Shown here piece after piece: positions 17,714 through 26,286 of a stretch of DNA of 64,000 bases. This stretch comes from Rhizobium sp. PP-CC-3A-592 (GTDB lineage Bacteria; Pseudomonadota; Alphaproteobacteria; Rhizobiales; Rhizobiaceae): assembly GCF_003217095.1 (NCBI RefSeq), contig NZ_QJSR01000001.1, positions 1,030,009 to 1,094,008 on the forward strand, written 5' to 3'. Under the pieces are notes generated by a model that had not been told where the DNA came from, did not search any database, and saw only the letters and a list, made by a program, of their open reading frames with translations. Positions within the stretch are counted from its first letter, which is position 1; each line of letters opens with the position of its first letter. A program made the position numbers and the translations under genes.

Positions 17714-18363
17714 GCTATCACTTTCCGCACGGTATCAGCCCAGGCCGATAGCCGGGTCATCAGAATCGAATCGCCGAATTCGGCAGAGAGGTCGATGTCG
17801 TCGGTCTCGACGTGGCGGAAGGTCACCTCCGTGTCGGAGAGACGAGCCTCGAGCGCCTGGAACATCCGGGACGGGCCGCGCACCGTGATCTTCACGGCAT
17901 CGCCATCGACGGAATGCCGGATCGCGATGGCGAGCGACTCGATGGCCTTTTCGGTCAGCTGCTCCTGCAGGATCGGGGCGAGAACCTGGGCCGTCTGCTC
18001 GGAGATCATGTCGGCGAGCAGCGAGCCGATCTCGCTGAAGCGCTGGTGGATCATCGCGGCAGCCTCGTTTTCCAGGCGCTCACGAATTGTCTCGCACTCG
18101 GCTTCATGTTCGGCCCGCAAGGCGGCGATCTCGGCCTGATGGCGGACGCGCATTTCCATTTCGGCATGCTCGCGGCCGCGCCCATAGGCGCTCTGGCGTT
18201 CGGCCTCGATATCGATAACCGGCTCCGGCGGCTGCTTCGCGACCGGGCGCGTATCGCGGGAGATCGGCTCTTCGAGTTCGTGGAAATACGTCTTGGGCAC
18301 GCGCGTCAGGTCCACTTTGGGCGCGCTGAAATCTTTGAGATATCGGGAAAGCGGCGCCGTCAT
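17710..18363 (-). CDS. FliH-like export ATPase regulator candidate
   Basis: The protein has 217 residues. FliH links the FliI ATPase to the C-ring. The N-terminus is Pro-rich and flexible; about 55-105 is a charged coiled coil with GRGREHAEMEMRVRHQAEIA; the C-terminal half (about 110-217) looks like the FliH/YscL domain, with VLAPILQEQLTEKAIESLAIAIRHSV. No other FliH candidate is seen in a window that otherwise carries the export apparatus. The ATG at 18363 is the last in a long open frame and gives a sensible N-terminus. It overlaps motB by four bases. Confidence 0.65.
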   Translation of the reverse strand: MTAPLSRYLKDFSAPKVDLTRVPKTYFHELEEPISRDTRPVAKQPPEPVIDIEAERQSAYGRGREHAEMEMRVRHQAEIAALRAEHEAECETIRERLENEAAAMIHQRFSEIGSLLADMISEQTAQVLAPILQEQLTEKAIESLAIAIRHSVDGDAVKITVRGPSRMFQALEARLSDTEVTFRHVETDDIDLSAEFGDSILMTRLSAWADTVRKVIA

Positions 18364-18671
18364 TGTTGCATCTCCGGCATCGGCCGCTGCGCATCGGTGC
18401 GCATGGGGGCGGTGCAGGCTGGGGACAACAGGCTTTCGGGGCCGAAACAACGGGTCATGGGCACGTCCGACCGTCTCCTTCTGGGCCCGTGCCGTGTCAG
18501 CAGAGCCCGGACATCTCGTTGAGCAGACAGGCGGAACGGGATCCGGAAGGCTGCAAGCGGCAGTGCAAGGACAGGATGCACCGGCAGCCCCTTCCCGCGA
18601 CAAGCGGGATCTTCTGCCTCGACCGCGCGCCTGAAAAAGGGCACGGCCAGAGACGGGGCTGCGAGAGGAGA

Positions 18672-18690
18672 CTAGCGGGTCAAACTTGTG
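18672..18690 (-). promoter_or_regulatory. variant flagellar promoter motif for fliH-motB-motC-fliK
   Basis: On the minus strand the bases read CACAAG, nine bases, CTAGTCTCC. It matches the flgB site except for CACAAG instead of CGCAAG. It lies 308 bases before the fliH-like start, so a promoter here would make a long leader. Confidence 0.35.
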
Positions 18691-18705
18691 CGAGGGTTGA
18701 AGGGT

Positions 18706-18739
18706 GTTGGACCGCGCTCGGGCAATAGCGCGGTCCAAC
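18706..18739 (-). terminator. stem-loop after flagellin 1
   Basis: Perfect 13-base arms, GTTGGACCGCGCT and its complement, flank an eight-base loop 72 bases after the flagellin stop. There is no T-run, so it may be a 3' stabilising hairpin rather than an intrinsic terminator. Confidence 0.55.
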
Positions 18740-18811
18740 CGATCCACCGAAGCCGATGACCGCGGCTCCGGCGAATGACGGCCTCCCCCTGAAGGAAGGC
18801 CTTGTCTCGGC

Positions 18812-19780
18812 TTACTGCTGGAAGAGGCGCAGGATGTTTTCGGAATTGGTGTTGGCAATCGAGAGAGACTGGACACCGAGCTGCTGCTGCGTCTGCAGCG
18901 CCTTCAGGCGGGTCGATTCCTCGTTCATGTCGGCATCCACCAGACGGCCGACACCCTTGTCGATCACGTCGATCAGGTTGGCGACGAAGCCTTCCTGCAG
19001 GTCGATGCGCTTGGTGATGGCGCCGAGCGTGGAGGCCGCGTCCGTCAGGCCGGACAGGATCGAATTGACCGCGGAAAGCATCCCCGCAATTTCCTGCGGC
19101 GTCGTCGAGGTCTTCAGTTCGATCACGGTGCCAGGCGCAGCGACGCCGCCCTGAGCAGCGATCAGGTGGTAGGTGGCAGACGTCGTTCCGCCCACACCGT
19201 CCGGCTGATCGACCGTGATGTCCTTGGTCAACTGACCGCGCGACGGATCTTTCAGGTCGATCATGATCGACGTGGCTGTATCGTAGTCGAGCGTCGTGAC
19301 GGAAACCGAGCCATCCGACGAGCGGTTGAAGGAACCAACGATCGACTTGACGCCCACAGCGGCCGTGTTGGCGTTGTAGAGCCAGTTTTCGCCGGAGAAC
19401 GAGGCGGACTGCGAGGCGGCGGCGAGCTGGTTCTTCAGCTCGGTTAGTTCCTTGTTGATCTTGGACTTGTCGACACCCGGCTCGCTGGCCGCGACGAGCT
19501 TCGACTGGATCTCGCTGATGACGTCGATCGAGGAGCTCATGGCCGAATAGGAGGTATCGACCTTTGCGGCACCGAGGCCCAGCGCGTCCTGCACGGTCGA
19601 AAGCGCCATGTTGTCCGAGCGCATGGTCGTTGCGATGGACCAATAGGCGGCATTGTCGGCTGCGGTTTCGACGCGGTAGCCCGAGGAGACACGCGCCTGC
19701 GTTTCTTCCATCGAGGTATTGATCGTCCGCAGGGTCTGCAGAGCCGCCATTGCGGCGGCGTTGGTCATGATGCTGGTCAT
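18812..19780 (-). CDS. flagellin (divergent copy)
   Basis: The protein has 322 residues. It starts MTSIMTNAAAMAALQTLRTI and ends in the flagellin C-terminal helix with ADMNEESTRLKALQTQQQL and NSENILRLFQQ. The conserved N-terminal core AADNAAYWSIATTMRSDN is present. The variable centre (about 150-250) differs strongly from the other two flagellins here. The ATG at 19780 gives the canonical N-terminus; the longer in-frame start adds an unlikely basic leader. Probably transcribed alone, with a possible CtrA site upstream. By position it corresponds to the third or fourth fla gene of S. meliloti. Confidence 0.93.
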   Translation of the reverse strand: MTSIMTNAAAMAALQTLRTINTSMEETQARVSSGYRVETAADNAAYWSIATTMRSDNMALSTVQDALGLGAAKVDTSYSAMSSSIDVISEIQSKLVAASEPGVDKSKINKELTELKNQLAAASQSASFSGENWLYNANTAAVGVKSIVGSFNRSSDGSVSVTTLDYDTATSIMIDLKDPSRGQLTKDITVDQPDGVGGTTSATYHLIAAQGGVAAPGTVIELKTSTTPQEIAGMLSAVNSILSGLTDAASTLGAITKRIDLQEGFVANLIDVIDKGVGRLVDADMNEESTRLKALQTQQQLGVQSLSIANTNSENILRLFQQ

Positions 19781-19887
19781 TGGGGTTTGCCCTTTTGTCA
19801 AACGTCGGGAACATGCGGCCAGAGGCCTGCTGCGACGGAACGGCGTCATGCACACTGCCCAATTTACCCGATCGGCAGTTCGTCGTC

Positions 19888-19917
19888 TTAAGGATGATTT
19901 AATCCCGTTATGGTTAA
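19888..19917 (-). promoter_or_regulatory. candidate CtrA box plus TTAACCAT half-site upstream of flagellin 1
   Basis: TTAA-GGATGAT-TTAA at 19888-19902 has the exact TTAA-N7-TTAA spacing of CtrA sites. The minus-strand half-site TTAACCAT follows at 19910-19917. They lie about 108-137 bases before the flagellin start. Assignment to CtrA is by consensus match only. Confidence 0.4.
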
Positions 19918-20006
19918 CAAAGGTTTAAATGACGAGCCGGTGCGTCAATCTTCATGAACAGATTTAAACGAAGATGACGAATTCGTTAAGCCACTGTTCG
20001 ACAACG

Positions 20007-20040
20007 AAAAAAGCCGCCCTCTTGCGAGAGCGGCTTTTGC
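20007..20040 (-). terminator. intrinsic terminator of flagellin 2
   Basis: On the minus strand AAAAGCCG pairs with CGGCTTTT around an inner CTCT/AGAG stem and a four-base loop, followed by a T-run. It lies 44 bases after the flagellin 2 stop. Confidence 0.85.
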
Positions 20041-20083
20041 CTGGTCGGATGGAACGGCGCCGGAGCGCCGTATCCTCGGTCTC

Positions 20084-21016
20084 TTAACGGAAGAGCGAGA
20101 GGATGTTTTCCGAGTTGGAGTTGGCGATCGAGAGCGACTGGACGCCGAGCTGCTGCTGGGTCTGCAGAGCCTTGAGGCGGGTCGATTCTTCGTTCATGTC
20201 GGCGTCAACCAGACGGCCGATGCCCTTTTCGAAGGACGAGCTGAGATCGTTGACAAAGTTCACCTGCAGGTCGATGCGCTTATTGAGGGCACCGAGATCG
20301 GCACCCGCATCGGTCATCGACTGCAGTACGGAGTCAACACCGGAAAGTGCCTTTGCGAGGTCAGCAGGCGTCATCGTCTTGATGTCGAGGTTCAGGACGC
20401 TGTAGGTCAGAGTAACGTCCGTTGTACCGTCGACGTCCTTGTATGTGATATCCGACGACAGCTTACCACCCGTGGTATCGACTGCGCCCGTGGCATCGAC
20501 CTTGATCAACAGGCTGTTGCTCGTGTCAAAGGCAAGCGTCGTGAGGCTCACATTGTTGTTGCCGTCACGGTTAAAGCCGCCAACAACGTTCTTCGTTGCG
20601 CCCGCAGTACCCTGGACCCAGTTTTCACCAGAGAAGGCGGCCGACTTCGAGATCGACTTCAGCTGGTTCTGGAGTTCCGTGATTTCCTTCTGAACCTTGG
20701 CCTTGTCGACACCCGGCTCGCTGGCCGCGACCAGCTTGGCCTTGATTTCATCGACGACCTTGATGGAAGAATCCATGGCGGTGTAGGCAACGTCGGTCTT
20801 AGCAGCGCCCAGGCCGAGCGCGTCCTGAACGGTTCCGAGTGCCTTGTTGTCGGACTTCATGGTCGTCGCGATCGACCAGTATGCGGCGTTATCGGCTGCA
20901 ACGCCGACCTTGAGGCCGGAGGAAACCCGACCCTGCGTCGTCTCCATGTCTGAGCCGATCTGGCGCAGCGTGGAGAGTGCGGCCATTGCAGAAGAATTCG
21001 TCAGAATGCTCGTCAT
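20084..21016 (-). CDS. flaB: flagellin (FlaB-like)
   Basis: The protein has 310 residues and is a filament subunit. It starts MTSILTNSSAMAALSTLRQI. It differs from the next flagellin at about 40 positions by eye (roughly 87% identity), with the differences concentrated in the N-terminal 30 residues and the region 180-260. Long stretches, such as residues 62-110 and the C-terminal ADMNEESTRLKALQTQQQL, are almost identical. The ATG at 21016 gives the canonical start. It is followed by a strong intrinsic terminator, so it is monocistronic. The flaB name rests on gene order relative to S. meliloti. Confidence 0.94.
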   Translation of the reverse strand: MTSILTNSSAMAALSTLRQIGSDMETTQGRVSSGLKVGVAADNAAYWSIATTMKSDNKALGTVQDALGLGAAKTDVAYTAMDSSIKVVDEIKAKLVAASEPGVDKAKVQKEITELQNQLKSISKSAAFSGENWVQGTAGATKNVVGGFNRDGNNNVSLTTLAFDTSNSLLIKVDATGAVDTTGGKLSSDITYKDVDGTTDVTLTYSVLNLDIKTMTPADLAKALSGVDSVLQSMTDAGADLGALNKRIDLQVNFVNDLSSSFEKGIGRLVDADMNEESTRLKALQTQQQLGVQSLSIANSNSENILSLFR

Positions 21017-21208
21017 TGTAATCTGCCCCTCTTGAACAGGAAATAATGGAAGGGACATTCCGGCCTTTACCGGGAAACAGCAGCCAGCTTCATGCCTGCT
21101 AACGTGTTAAATCTCTTGGTTAACCCGCTGTTTCGATGACCACAGAAAACACCATCAGGGTTAAGGAACAGCTAAAGCGGAAAAAATTTGATCAAGGCAA
21201 AAGAAAAA

Positions 21209-21237
21209 GCCGCGTCTCTTGCGAGACGCGGCCTGTG
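21209..21237 (-). terminator. intrinsic terminator of flagellin 3
   Basis: GCCGCGTCTC (21209-21218) pairs perfectly with GAGACGCGGC (21223-21232) around TTGC. On the minus strand it is followed by TTTTTCTTTT. It lies 49 bases after the flagellin 3 stop. Bounds here include a few flanking bases. Confidence 0.88.
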
Positions 21238-21280
21238 GTATCTTTTTCTCAGTCGCGGCCTATGGTGCGCCCTGATCCGA

Positions 21281-22213
21281 TTAACGGAAGAGCGACAGGA
21301 TGTTCTGCGATTCCGAGTTGGCGATCGAGAGCGACTGGATGCCGAGCTGCTGCTGCGTCTGCAGGGCCTTCAGGCGGGTCGATTCTTCGTTCATGTCAGC
21401 GTCCACCAGACGACCGATGCCCTTGTCGAAGGACGACGTCAGGTCGCTGATAAAATCCGACTGCATGTCGATGCGCTTGTTGAGGGCACCGAGGTCAGCG
21501 CCGGTATCCGTCATCTTCTGAAGAACGGAATCCACACCCGAAATTGCCTTCGAGAGGTCAGCAGGCGTCATCGTCTTGATGTCCATGGACAGGACGCTGA
21601 AGCCCAGCGTAACGTCCGTTGTACCGTCAACGTCCTTGTAAGTGATGTTCTCAGACAGCTTGCCGCCCGTGTTGTCGACTGCGCCCGTGGCATCGACCTT
21701 GACCAACAGGCTGTTGCTCGTGTCAAAGGAAAGCGTCGTGAGGCTCACATTGTTGTTGTTGTCGCGGTTGAAGCCGCCAACGACGTTCTTCGTCGAGCCC
21801 GCAGTACCCTGGACCCAGTTCTCGCCGGAGAAGGCAGCCGACTTCGCGATCGACTTCAGCTGGTTCTGAAGTTCGGTGAGGTCCTTCTGAACCTTGGCCT
21901 TGTCGACGCCCGGCTCGCTGGCAGCGACCAGCTTGGCCTTGATTTCATCGACGACCTTGATCGAAGAATCGATTGCGGTGTAGGCGACGTCGGTCTTTGC
22001 AGCGCCGAGGCCGAGGGCGTCCTGAACCGTTGCAAGTGCCTTGTTGTCGGACTTCATGGTCGTGGAGATCGACCAGTAAGCGGCGTTGTCGGCAGCCGAA
22101 CCGACCTTGAGACCGGAGGAGATGCGCGACTGCGTCGTCTCCATGTCGTTGTTGATGGTGCGCAGCGTGGAGAGTGCTGCCATTGCGGAAACGTTGGTAT
22201 TGATGCTCGTCAT
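21281..22213 (-). CDS. flaA: flagellin (FlaA-like)
   Basis: The protein has 310 residues and is probably the principal filament subunit. It starts MTSINTNVSAMAALSTLRTI and ends NSESQNILSLFR. The D0/D1 helices at both ends are typical; the central domain is short, as in rhizobial complex flagellins. It is the flagellin nearest fliP, the position of flaA in S. meliloti. A flagellar promoter-like motif lies at 22352-22370, leaving a leader of over 100 bases that FlbT could act on. An intrinsic terminator follows. Confidence 0.95.
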   Translation of the reverse strand: MTSINTNVSAMAALSTLRTINNDMETTQSRISSGLKVGSAADNAAYWSISTTMKSDNKALATVQDALGLGAAKTDVAYTAIDSSIKVVDEIKAKLVAASEPGVDKAKVQKDLTELQNQLKSIAKSAAFSGENWVQGTAGSTKNVVGGFNRDNNNNVSLTTLSFDTSNSLLVKVDATGAVDNTGGKLSENITYKDVDGTTDVTLGFSVLSMDIKTMTPADLSKAISGVDSVLQKMTDTGADLGALNKRIDMQSDFISDLTSSFDKGIGRLVDADMNEESTRLKALQTQQQLGIQSLSIANSESQNILSLFR

Positions 22214-22523
22214 TAGACTGTCCCTCTAAGGTACAAAAAACAAAAAACTTAGGGACATACCGGACTAACTTACCGGTGATAACGGTTCGGCATCATGCCA
22301 CTCGGTACCTGTTATTCCTCAGGAGAACCAAACCCGTCATGTAGGGTGAATATCGCAGTCAAAGCTTGCGATTTGCTTAAATCCACCTTTTGGGGGTATG
22401 CGCTCGACGGGCCGCAGAACGACGCGATCTCGGAAAATTATTCAATGAAAACAGTAATTTGAAAAAGGCCTTAAGACTAAATACACCGTGCCAGGCAATA
22501 CTTGGTTAACCACGCCGCAAAGG
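22214..22523. other. flagellin 3 promoter region and fliP 3' flank
   Basis: No gene seen in these 310 bases. It includes the CGCAAG-type motif (22352-22370) and an AT-rich stretch at 22430-22500 just after the fliP stop. No strong terminator for the flgB-fliP operon was found. Confidence 0.6.
22352..22370 (-). promoter_or_regulatory. variant flagellar promoter motif for flagellin 3
   Basis: On the minus strand the bases read CGCAAG, nine bases (CTTTGACTG), CGAT. The CGCAAG half and the spacing match the other sites, but CTAG is replaced by CGAT, so it may belong to a different promoter class. It lies about 139 bases before the start codon. Confidence 0.4.
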
Positions 22524-23261
22524 TCAGTTAAACGAGCGCACCAAACTGCCCACGAGCAGGTTCCAGCCGTCGATCAGGACGAAGAAGAGAATCTTGAAGG
22601 GCAAGGAAATGGAGGTCGGCGGCAGCATCATCATGCCCATCGCCATCGTAATGGTCGCCACGATCAGATCGATGACGAGGAAGGGCAGCATGATCAGGAA
22701 GCCGATCTCGAAGCCACGCCGGATCTCGGAGATCATGAAGGCGGGGATGACGGCACGCAGGTCGACGCGGCCGTCCACGACCACGGTCTGGTTCTTCTCC
22801 TGGGCAATATCGACGAAGAGCTGAAGGTCCCGGTCGCGGGTATTGGCCAGCATGAACTCGCGGAAGGGCTCGCTGATGCGGGTGAGCGCTTCGGTCTCGG
22901 TGATCTGGTTCTGGATCAGCGGATCGACGCCCTCGCGCCACGCGCGGTCGAAGGTGGGCGCCATGACGTAGAAGGTCATGAACAGCGCGAGGCTGACCAT
23001 GATCATGTTCGAGGGCGTCGTCGCAAGGCCCATGCCGGTGCGCAGGATCGCGAACGCGATGACGAAGCGCGGGAAGCTCGTGACCATGATGAGGATGCCG
23101 GGCGCAACCGACAGGATCGTCAGGAGCCCGAACGTGCGGATGATCCACGAGGCCGCGGAGCCGTCGATCGGCTGATTGAAGATCTGCGAGGGAAACCCTT
23201 GAGCCCCCGCGATCCCCGTCATGGCAACCATGGCGGCTATGAATGCGACCAGACGAATCAT
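22524..23261 (-). CDS. fliP: flagellar export gate protein FliP
   Basis: The protein has 245 residues, with a cleavable signal peptide (about 1-20, ending GIAGAQG) and four further membrane helices. FliP forms the gate pore with FliQ and FliR. Family signatures present are LTILSVAPGILIMVTSFPRFVIAFAILR (hydrophobic helix pair), AFMISEIRRGFEIGF and MMMLPPTSISLPFKILFFVL. It overlaps fliL upstream by four bases and ends the ten-gene flgB operon. Confidence 0.95.
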   Translation of the reverse strand: MIRLVAFIAAMVAMTGIAGAQGFPSQIFNQPIDGSAASWIIRTFGLLTILSVAPGILIMVTSFPRFVIAFAILRTGMGLATTPSNMIMVSLALFMTFYVMAPTFDRAWREGVDPLIQNQITETEALTRISEPFREFMLANTRDRDLQLFVDIAQEKNQTVVVDGRVDLRAVIPAFMISEIRRGFEIGFLIMLPFLVIDLIVATITMAMGMMMLPPTSISLPFKILFFVLIDGWNLLVGSLVRSFN

Positions 23262-23833
23262 TGGACCACGAATGTTCTGAAGATCACATTCGTTACGCGC
23301 CCTTCGGAGCGCAGGTCAACCCGTTCCTGGATATCGTCCTTCAGATACTGAAACCCGCGGGGGCCCTCGATTTGCTGGAGGGAGACGGTGCGCAGATAGG
23401 CGGCGACATCTTCGTGGATCTGCTGCGCCATGGCGACGTCGGGTGTGCCCTTGAAGAGGAGCGCCAGCTCCAGCCGGATCCAGTTTTCCGTGGGATAGGA
23501 CAGGTTGGTGGTGATCGGGTCGAGCTGGAGAACGCCATTGGCCTCCGTCGAGGCCTTCGGGAGACCTTCCTCGTCCTCCTTCTTGGCCTTGCCGTGCTCG
23601 CCGCCGGCCGGGGCTGCCTCGTTGGCCGCCTCCGCCGCTTCGCGGGCCTTGATGGTGGCCTTTGCCTCTTCCAGCACCCGCGCCTCGTCCGAGGTCAGTG
23701 GTTCGGGCGCCAGCATGCCGCCGAGGAACCAGCCGCCGCCGGCGCCGAGCACCGAGACGATGGCGATCGCCGCGATGGTCATGACCATGCCGCTTTTCTT
23801 TTTCGGCGGTGCGCCGCCTTCGATCTCGTCCAT
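23258..23833 (-). CDS. fliL: flagellar basal-body protein FliL
   Basis: The protein has 191 residues. A short cytoplasmic tail (PPKKKSG) is followed by one membrane helix (about 17-40). A charged linker then leads to the FliL domain, with VLQLDPITTNLSYPTENWIRLEL and the C-terminal VTNVIFRTFVVQ. FliL surrounds or supports the stator. It overlaps fliP by ATGA. The 76-base gap to flgH holds no start-coupled gene. Confidence 0.92.
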   Translation of the reverse strand: MDEIEGGAPPKKKSGMVMTIAAIAIVSVLGAGGGWFLGGMLAPEPLTSDEARVLEEAKATIKAREAAEAANEAAPAGGEHGKAKKEDEEGLPKASTEANGVLQLDPITTNLSYPTENWIRLELALLFKGTPDVAMAQQIHEDVAAYLRTVSLQQIEGPRGFQYLKDDIQERVDLRSEGRVTNVIFRTFVVQ

Positions 23834-23909
23834 CAGAGCCTCGCTTGTGCCTTCCAGATATCCGTCCGATCCGCTTCCTGCTCACCTTTGCGGGTCTGCG
23901 CAGCGGCGA

Positions 23910-24617
23910 TCAGAGCGGCGATATGATGTCCATGACCTGCTGGCCCCAGGGCGGCTGCTGCACTTCGGTCAGGCGACCACGGCCGCCATAGGAAATACGG
24001 GCCTCGGCGATCTTGTCGTAGGAGATCATGTTCTTCGCATCGACGTCCTGCGGCCGGACGATACCGGCGACATTGAGGATGCGGAGTTCGTGGTTGACGC
24101 GGACCTCCTGCGAGCCGCTGATCAGCAGGTTGCCGTTCTCCAGCACCCCGGTGACCACAGCGGCAACGAGAAGGACGAGCTTTTCGGATCGCTCCGTCGT
24201 CCCCTCCCCCTTCGTCGAGGTATTGGAACCGTAATCGAGATTGCCCTTCCAGGCGAAATCGCTCGTCTGGGAATTGCCGCCCGCGCCGACATTGTAGCCG
24301 CTGTCGTTGGTGCGCTTGCGGTCGGTCTTGTTGTCGAAGCTCGCCTTGTCGTCGATGCGGATGTCGACGGTGATGATGTCGCCGATCTTCATGGCGCGGG
24401 CATCCTTGAAGAGCGCCGATTGCTGGTCGCTCCACAGGGAGTATCCGCTCGCCACCTGGTGCGGCTCCTTGGGATACATCGCGAGCTGCGGCGTCTGCGT
24501 ATATTGCAGACCGCTGCCGATCGGGCTCATGGCCGGGGCACGACCGACGTCGTGGAGCGACGACTGGCAACCGGTCAGAAGACTTGCGGCCAGGGCGGCC
24601 GAAAGGCGAATGTTCAT
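23910..24617 (-). CDS. flgH: flagellar L-ring lipoprotein FlgH
   Basis: The protein has 235 residues. The lipoprotein signal is plain: MNIRLSAALAASLLTGCQ, with Cys17 as the lipidated residue. FlgH forms the outer-membrane ring. The conserved SLWSDQQSALFKDARAMKIGDIITVDI and the C-terminal GIVRPQDVDAKNMISYDKIAEARISYGGRG segments are present. It overlaps motE by four bases. Confidence 0.95.
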   Translation of the reverse strand: MNIRLSAALAASLLTGCQSSLHDVGRAPAMSPIGSGLQYTQTPQLAMYPKEPHQVASGYSLWSDQQSALFKDARAMKIGDIITVDIRIDDKASFDNKTDRKRTNDSGYNVGAGGNSQTSDFAWKGNLDYGSNTSTKGEGTTERSEKLVLLVAAVVTGVLENGNLLISGSQEVRVNHELRILNVAGIVRPQDVDAKNMISYDKIAEARISYGGRGRLTEVQQPPWGQQVMDIISPL

Positions 24618-25150
24618 GACGGTTCCTTCGATGTGTTCGGATCGGCGGCGCTGGAAATGATGTTGGTCAAGATGGCCGCCTTTTCATCGCTCATTTCGCT
24701 GAGGATGAGGCTCGACTGGCGGGGCGGCAGCTTCATGATGACGGCGGCCGCGATTTCGGAGCGCACCAGAGTGAGCTTGCTCGCCGCTGCATCCGGCTTC
24801 ATCGTCTTGTAGATATCGACAAGGTTGAGCTCGGCCTGCTTCAGGAATTCGTCGCGACGCTTGCGCCAGTCCTCATATTCCGCACGCTTCTTTTCCAAAA
24901 GCGCGATGCGCTCATCGACGCCCGCCTGCAACTGTTCGATCTGCTGCTTCTGCAGGAGGTAGCGCTGGTCGCGGGCGGCATCCGCGATGTTGGTGCAGAA
25001 TTGCTGGATCTCGCCGCCCTGTGGGGCGCCCGTGCCGGCCGGTGCGGCGACCTCCTGGGCGAAGGCGCCCGGGATCGTCAGGACGAGCGTGACGGCGGCA
25101 CCGGTGAACAACTGGCGCAGGCGTGGGGAAAGCGTGTGTGTTGCGGTCAT
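24614..25150 (-). CDS. motE: MotC chaperone MotE
   Basis: The protein has 178 residues, with a signal peptide of about 31 residues (LTIPGAFAQ). In S. meliloti MotE is a periplasmic chaperone needed for MotC folding and stability. A coiled coil (about 60-115) is followed by an MgtE-N-like domain with IYKTMKPDAAASKLT and KLPPRQSSLILSEMSDEKAA. It is embedded between flgI and flgH with four-base overlaps on both sides, so its expression is tied to the ring genes. Confidence 0.9.
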   Translation of the reverse strand: MTATHTLSPRLRQLFTGAAVTLVLTIPGAFAQEVAAPAGTGAPQGGEIQQFCTNIADAARDQRYLLQKQQIEQLQAGVDERIALLEKKRAEYEDWRKRRDEFLKQAELNLVDIYKTMKPDAAASKLTLVRSEIAAAVIMKLPPRQSSLILSEMSDEKAAILTNIISSAADPNTSKEPS

Positions 25151-26286
25151 TGCAGAACGAGCTCCGCCTGGAGGGCACCGGCCGATTTGATGCCCTGGAG
25201 AATGGAAATGATGCCGTCCGGCTTCACGCCGATCGAATTCAGGCCCGAGACGAGCGTGCGCAGATTGGATCCGTTGAGGATGGCGACCTTGCCGCCAGCC
25301 TCTGTGGCGTCGATCCGCGTATTCGGCTCGACGGCGGTTTCTCCGCGCGAGAAGGGTTCGGGCTGGACGACCGTCGGCGTCTCGGTGACCTGCACCGTCA
25401 GCGTGCCGAAGCTCACCGCCACCGGCGAGATCTGCACGTCCTGCCCGATGACGATCGTGCCGGTCCGCTCGTTGACGACGACCCGGGCGGGGACATCCGT
25501 CTCGATGACGAGGTTCTCGACATCCGCCATCAGGCGGGCGAGGTCGGCCATCTTGGGCTTGTCGATGACCACCGTCTGGCTGTCGCGGGCTTCGGCGATC
25601 TGGCCGCCGAACTGCTCGCGCCCATAGCGGTTGATGGCCGCGGCCATGCCGACGGCGGTCGAGAAGTCGGGGTTGCGGAGCTGAAGGACGAGATTGACCC
25701 CGTCCTTGAACTTCGCCGGCAGCTCGCGCTCGATGATGGCGCCGTTCGGCACGCGGCCGGCGGTGGTGATGCCCTGCTGCAAAGTCGCGGCATCGCCTTC
25801 GGCGCTGAAACCGGTGACGACGACGGACCCCTGGGCCACCGCGTAGATCTGTCCATCGGCGCCCGACAGAGACGTCATGACCAGCGTGCCACCGCGCAGC
25901 GAGGTGCTGTCACCGAGCGACCCCACGGTCACGTCGATACGGCTGCCGGGGCTTGCGAACGGCGGCAGGTTGGCGGTGACGAGGACGGCTGCGATGTTCT
26001 TCGATCGCGACTCGCCACCCTGCGTGGAGATGCCGAGGTTCTGCAGCATGGCGCGCAGCGACTGCTCGGTGAAGGGCGAGGAGCGCAGGCTGTCGCCCGT
26101 GCCCTGCAGGCCGACCACGAGACCGTAGCCGATCAGCTGGTTGTCGCGGCCCGACTGCAGCGAGGCCACATCCTTGATGCGCGCCGCGGCGGATGCAGTA
26201 TCGACGCCGAGGGTGAGGTTGAGCGGCAGGCTGAGAGCCAGCGCCGCAACCACCGCGATGAGGCGTCGTGCCATGGAAACGATCAT
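25147..26286 (-). CDS. flgI: flagellar P-ring protein FlgI
   Basis: The protein has 379 residues, with a signal peptide of about 30 residues (ARRLIAVVAALALSLPLNL). FlgI forms the peptidoglycan ring of the basal body. Family signatures seen are ARIKDVASLQSGRDNQLIGYGLVVGL, GTGDS, and the C-terminal LVSGLNSIGVKPDGIISILQGIKSAGAL. The first ATG overlaps the flgA stop (ATGA), a typical coupled start; an ATG five codons in would shorten only the signal peptide. Confidence 0.95.
   Translation of the reverse strand: MIVSMARRLIAVVAALALSLPLNLTLGVDTASAAARIKDVASLQSGRDNQLIGYGLVVGLQGTGDSLRSSPFTEQSLRAMLQNLGISTQGGESRSKNIAAVLVTANLPPFASPGSRIDVTVGSLGDSTSLRGGTLVMTSLSGADGQIYAVAQGSVVVTGFSAEGDAATLQQGITTAGRVPNGAIIERELPAKFKDGVNLVLQLRNPDFSTAVGMAAAINRYGREQFGGQIAEARDSQTVVIDKPKMADLARLMADVENLVIETDVPARVVVNERTGTIVIGQDVQISPVAVSFGTLTVQVTETPTVVQPEPFSRGETAVEPNTRIDATEAGGKVAILNGSNLRTLVSGLNSIGVKPDGIISILQGIKSAGALQAELVLQ

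Larger units (their letters stand above)
18364..18811. other. long leader of the fliH-mot operon and flagellin 3' region
   Basis: No convincing gene lies in these 448 bases. On the minus strand they hold the stem-loop after the first flagellin (18706-18739), a variant flagellar promoter motif (18672-18690) and then roughly 300 bases of potential 5' untranslated leader before the fliH-like start. Confidence 0.5.
19781..20083. other. intergenic region between flagellins 1 and 2
   Basis: No gene seen. It contains the flagellin 2 terminator (20007-20040) and the upstream region of flagellin 1, which is AT-rich between 19860 and 19990 and carries TTAA-rich motifs but no CGCAAG-N9-CTAG site. Confidence 0.6.

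Noticed and set aside
18293-18634. 113-residue open frame on the plus strand
   Set aside because: It begins inside the fliH-like gene on the other strand and has the Arg/Ala/Gly-rich look of noncoding GC-rich DNA.
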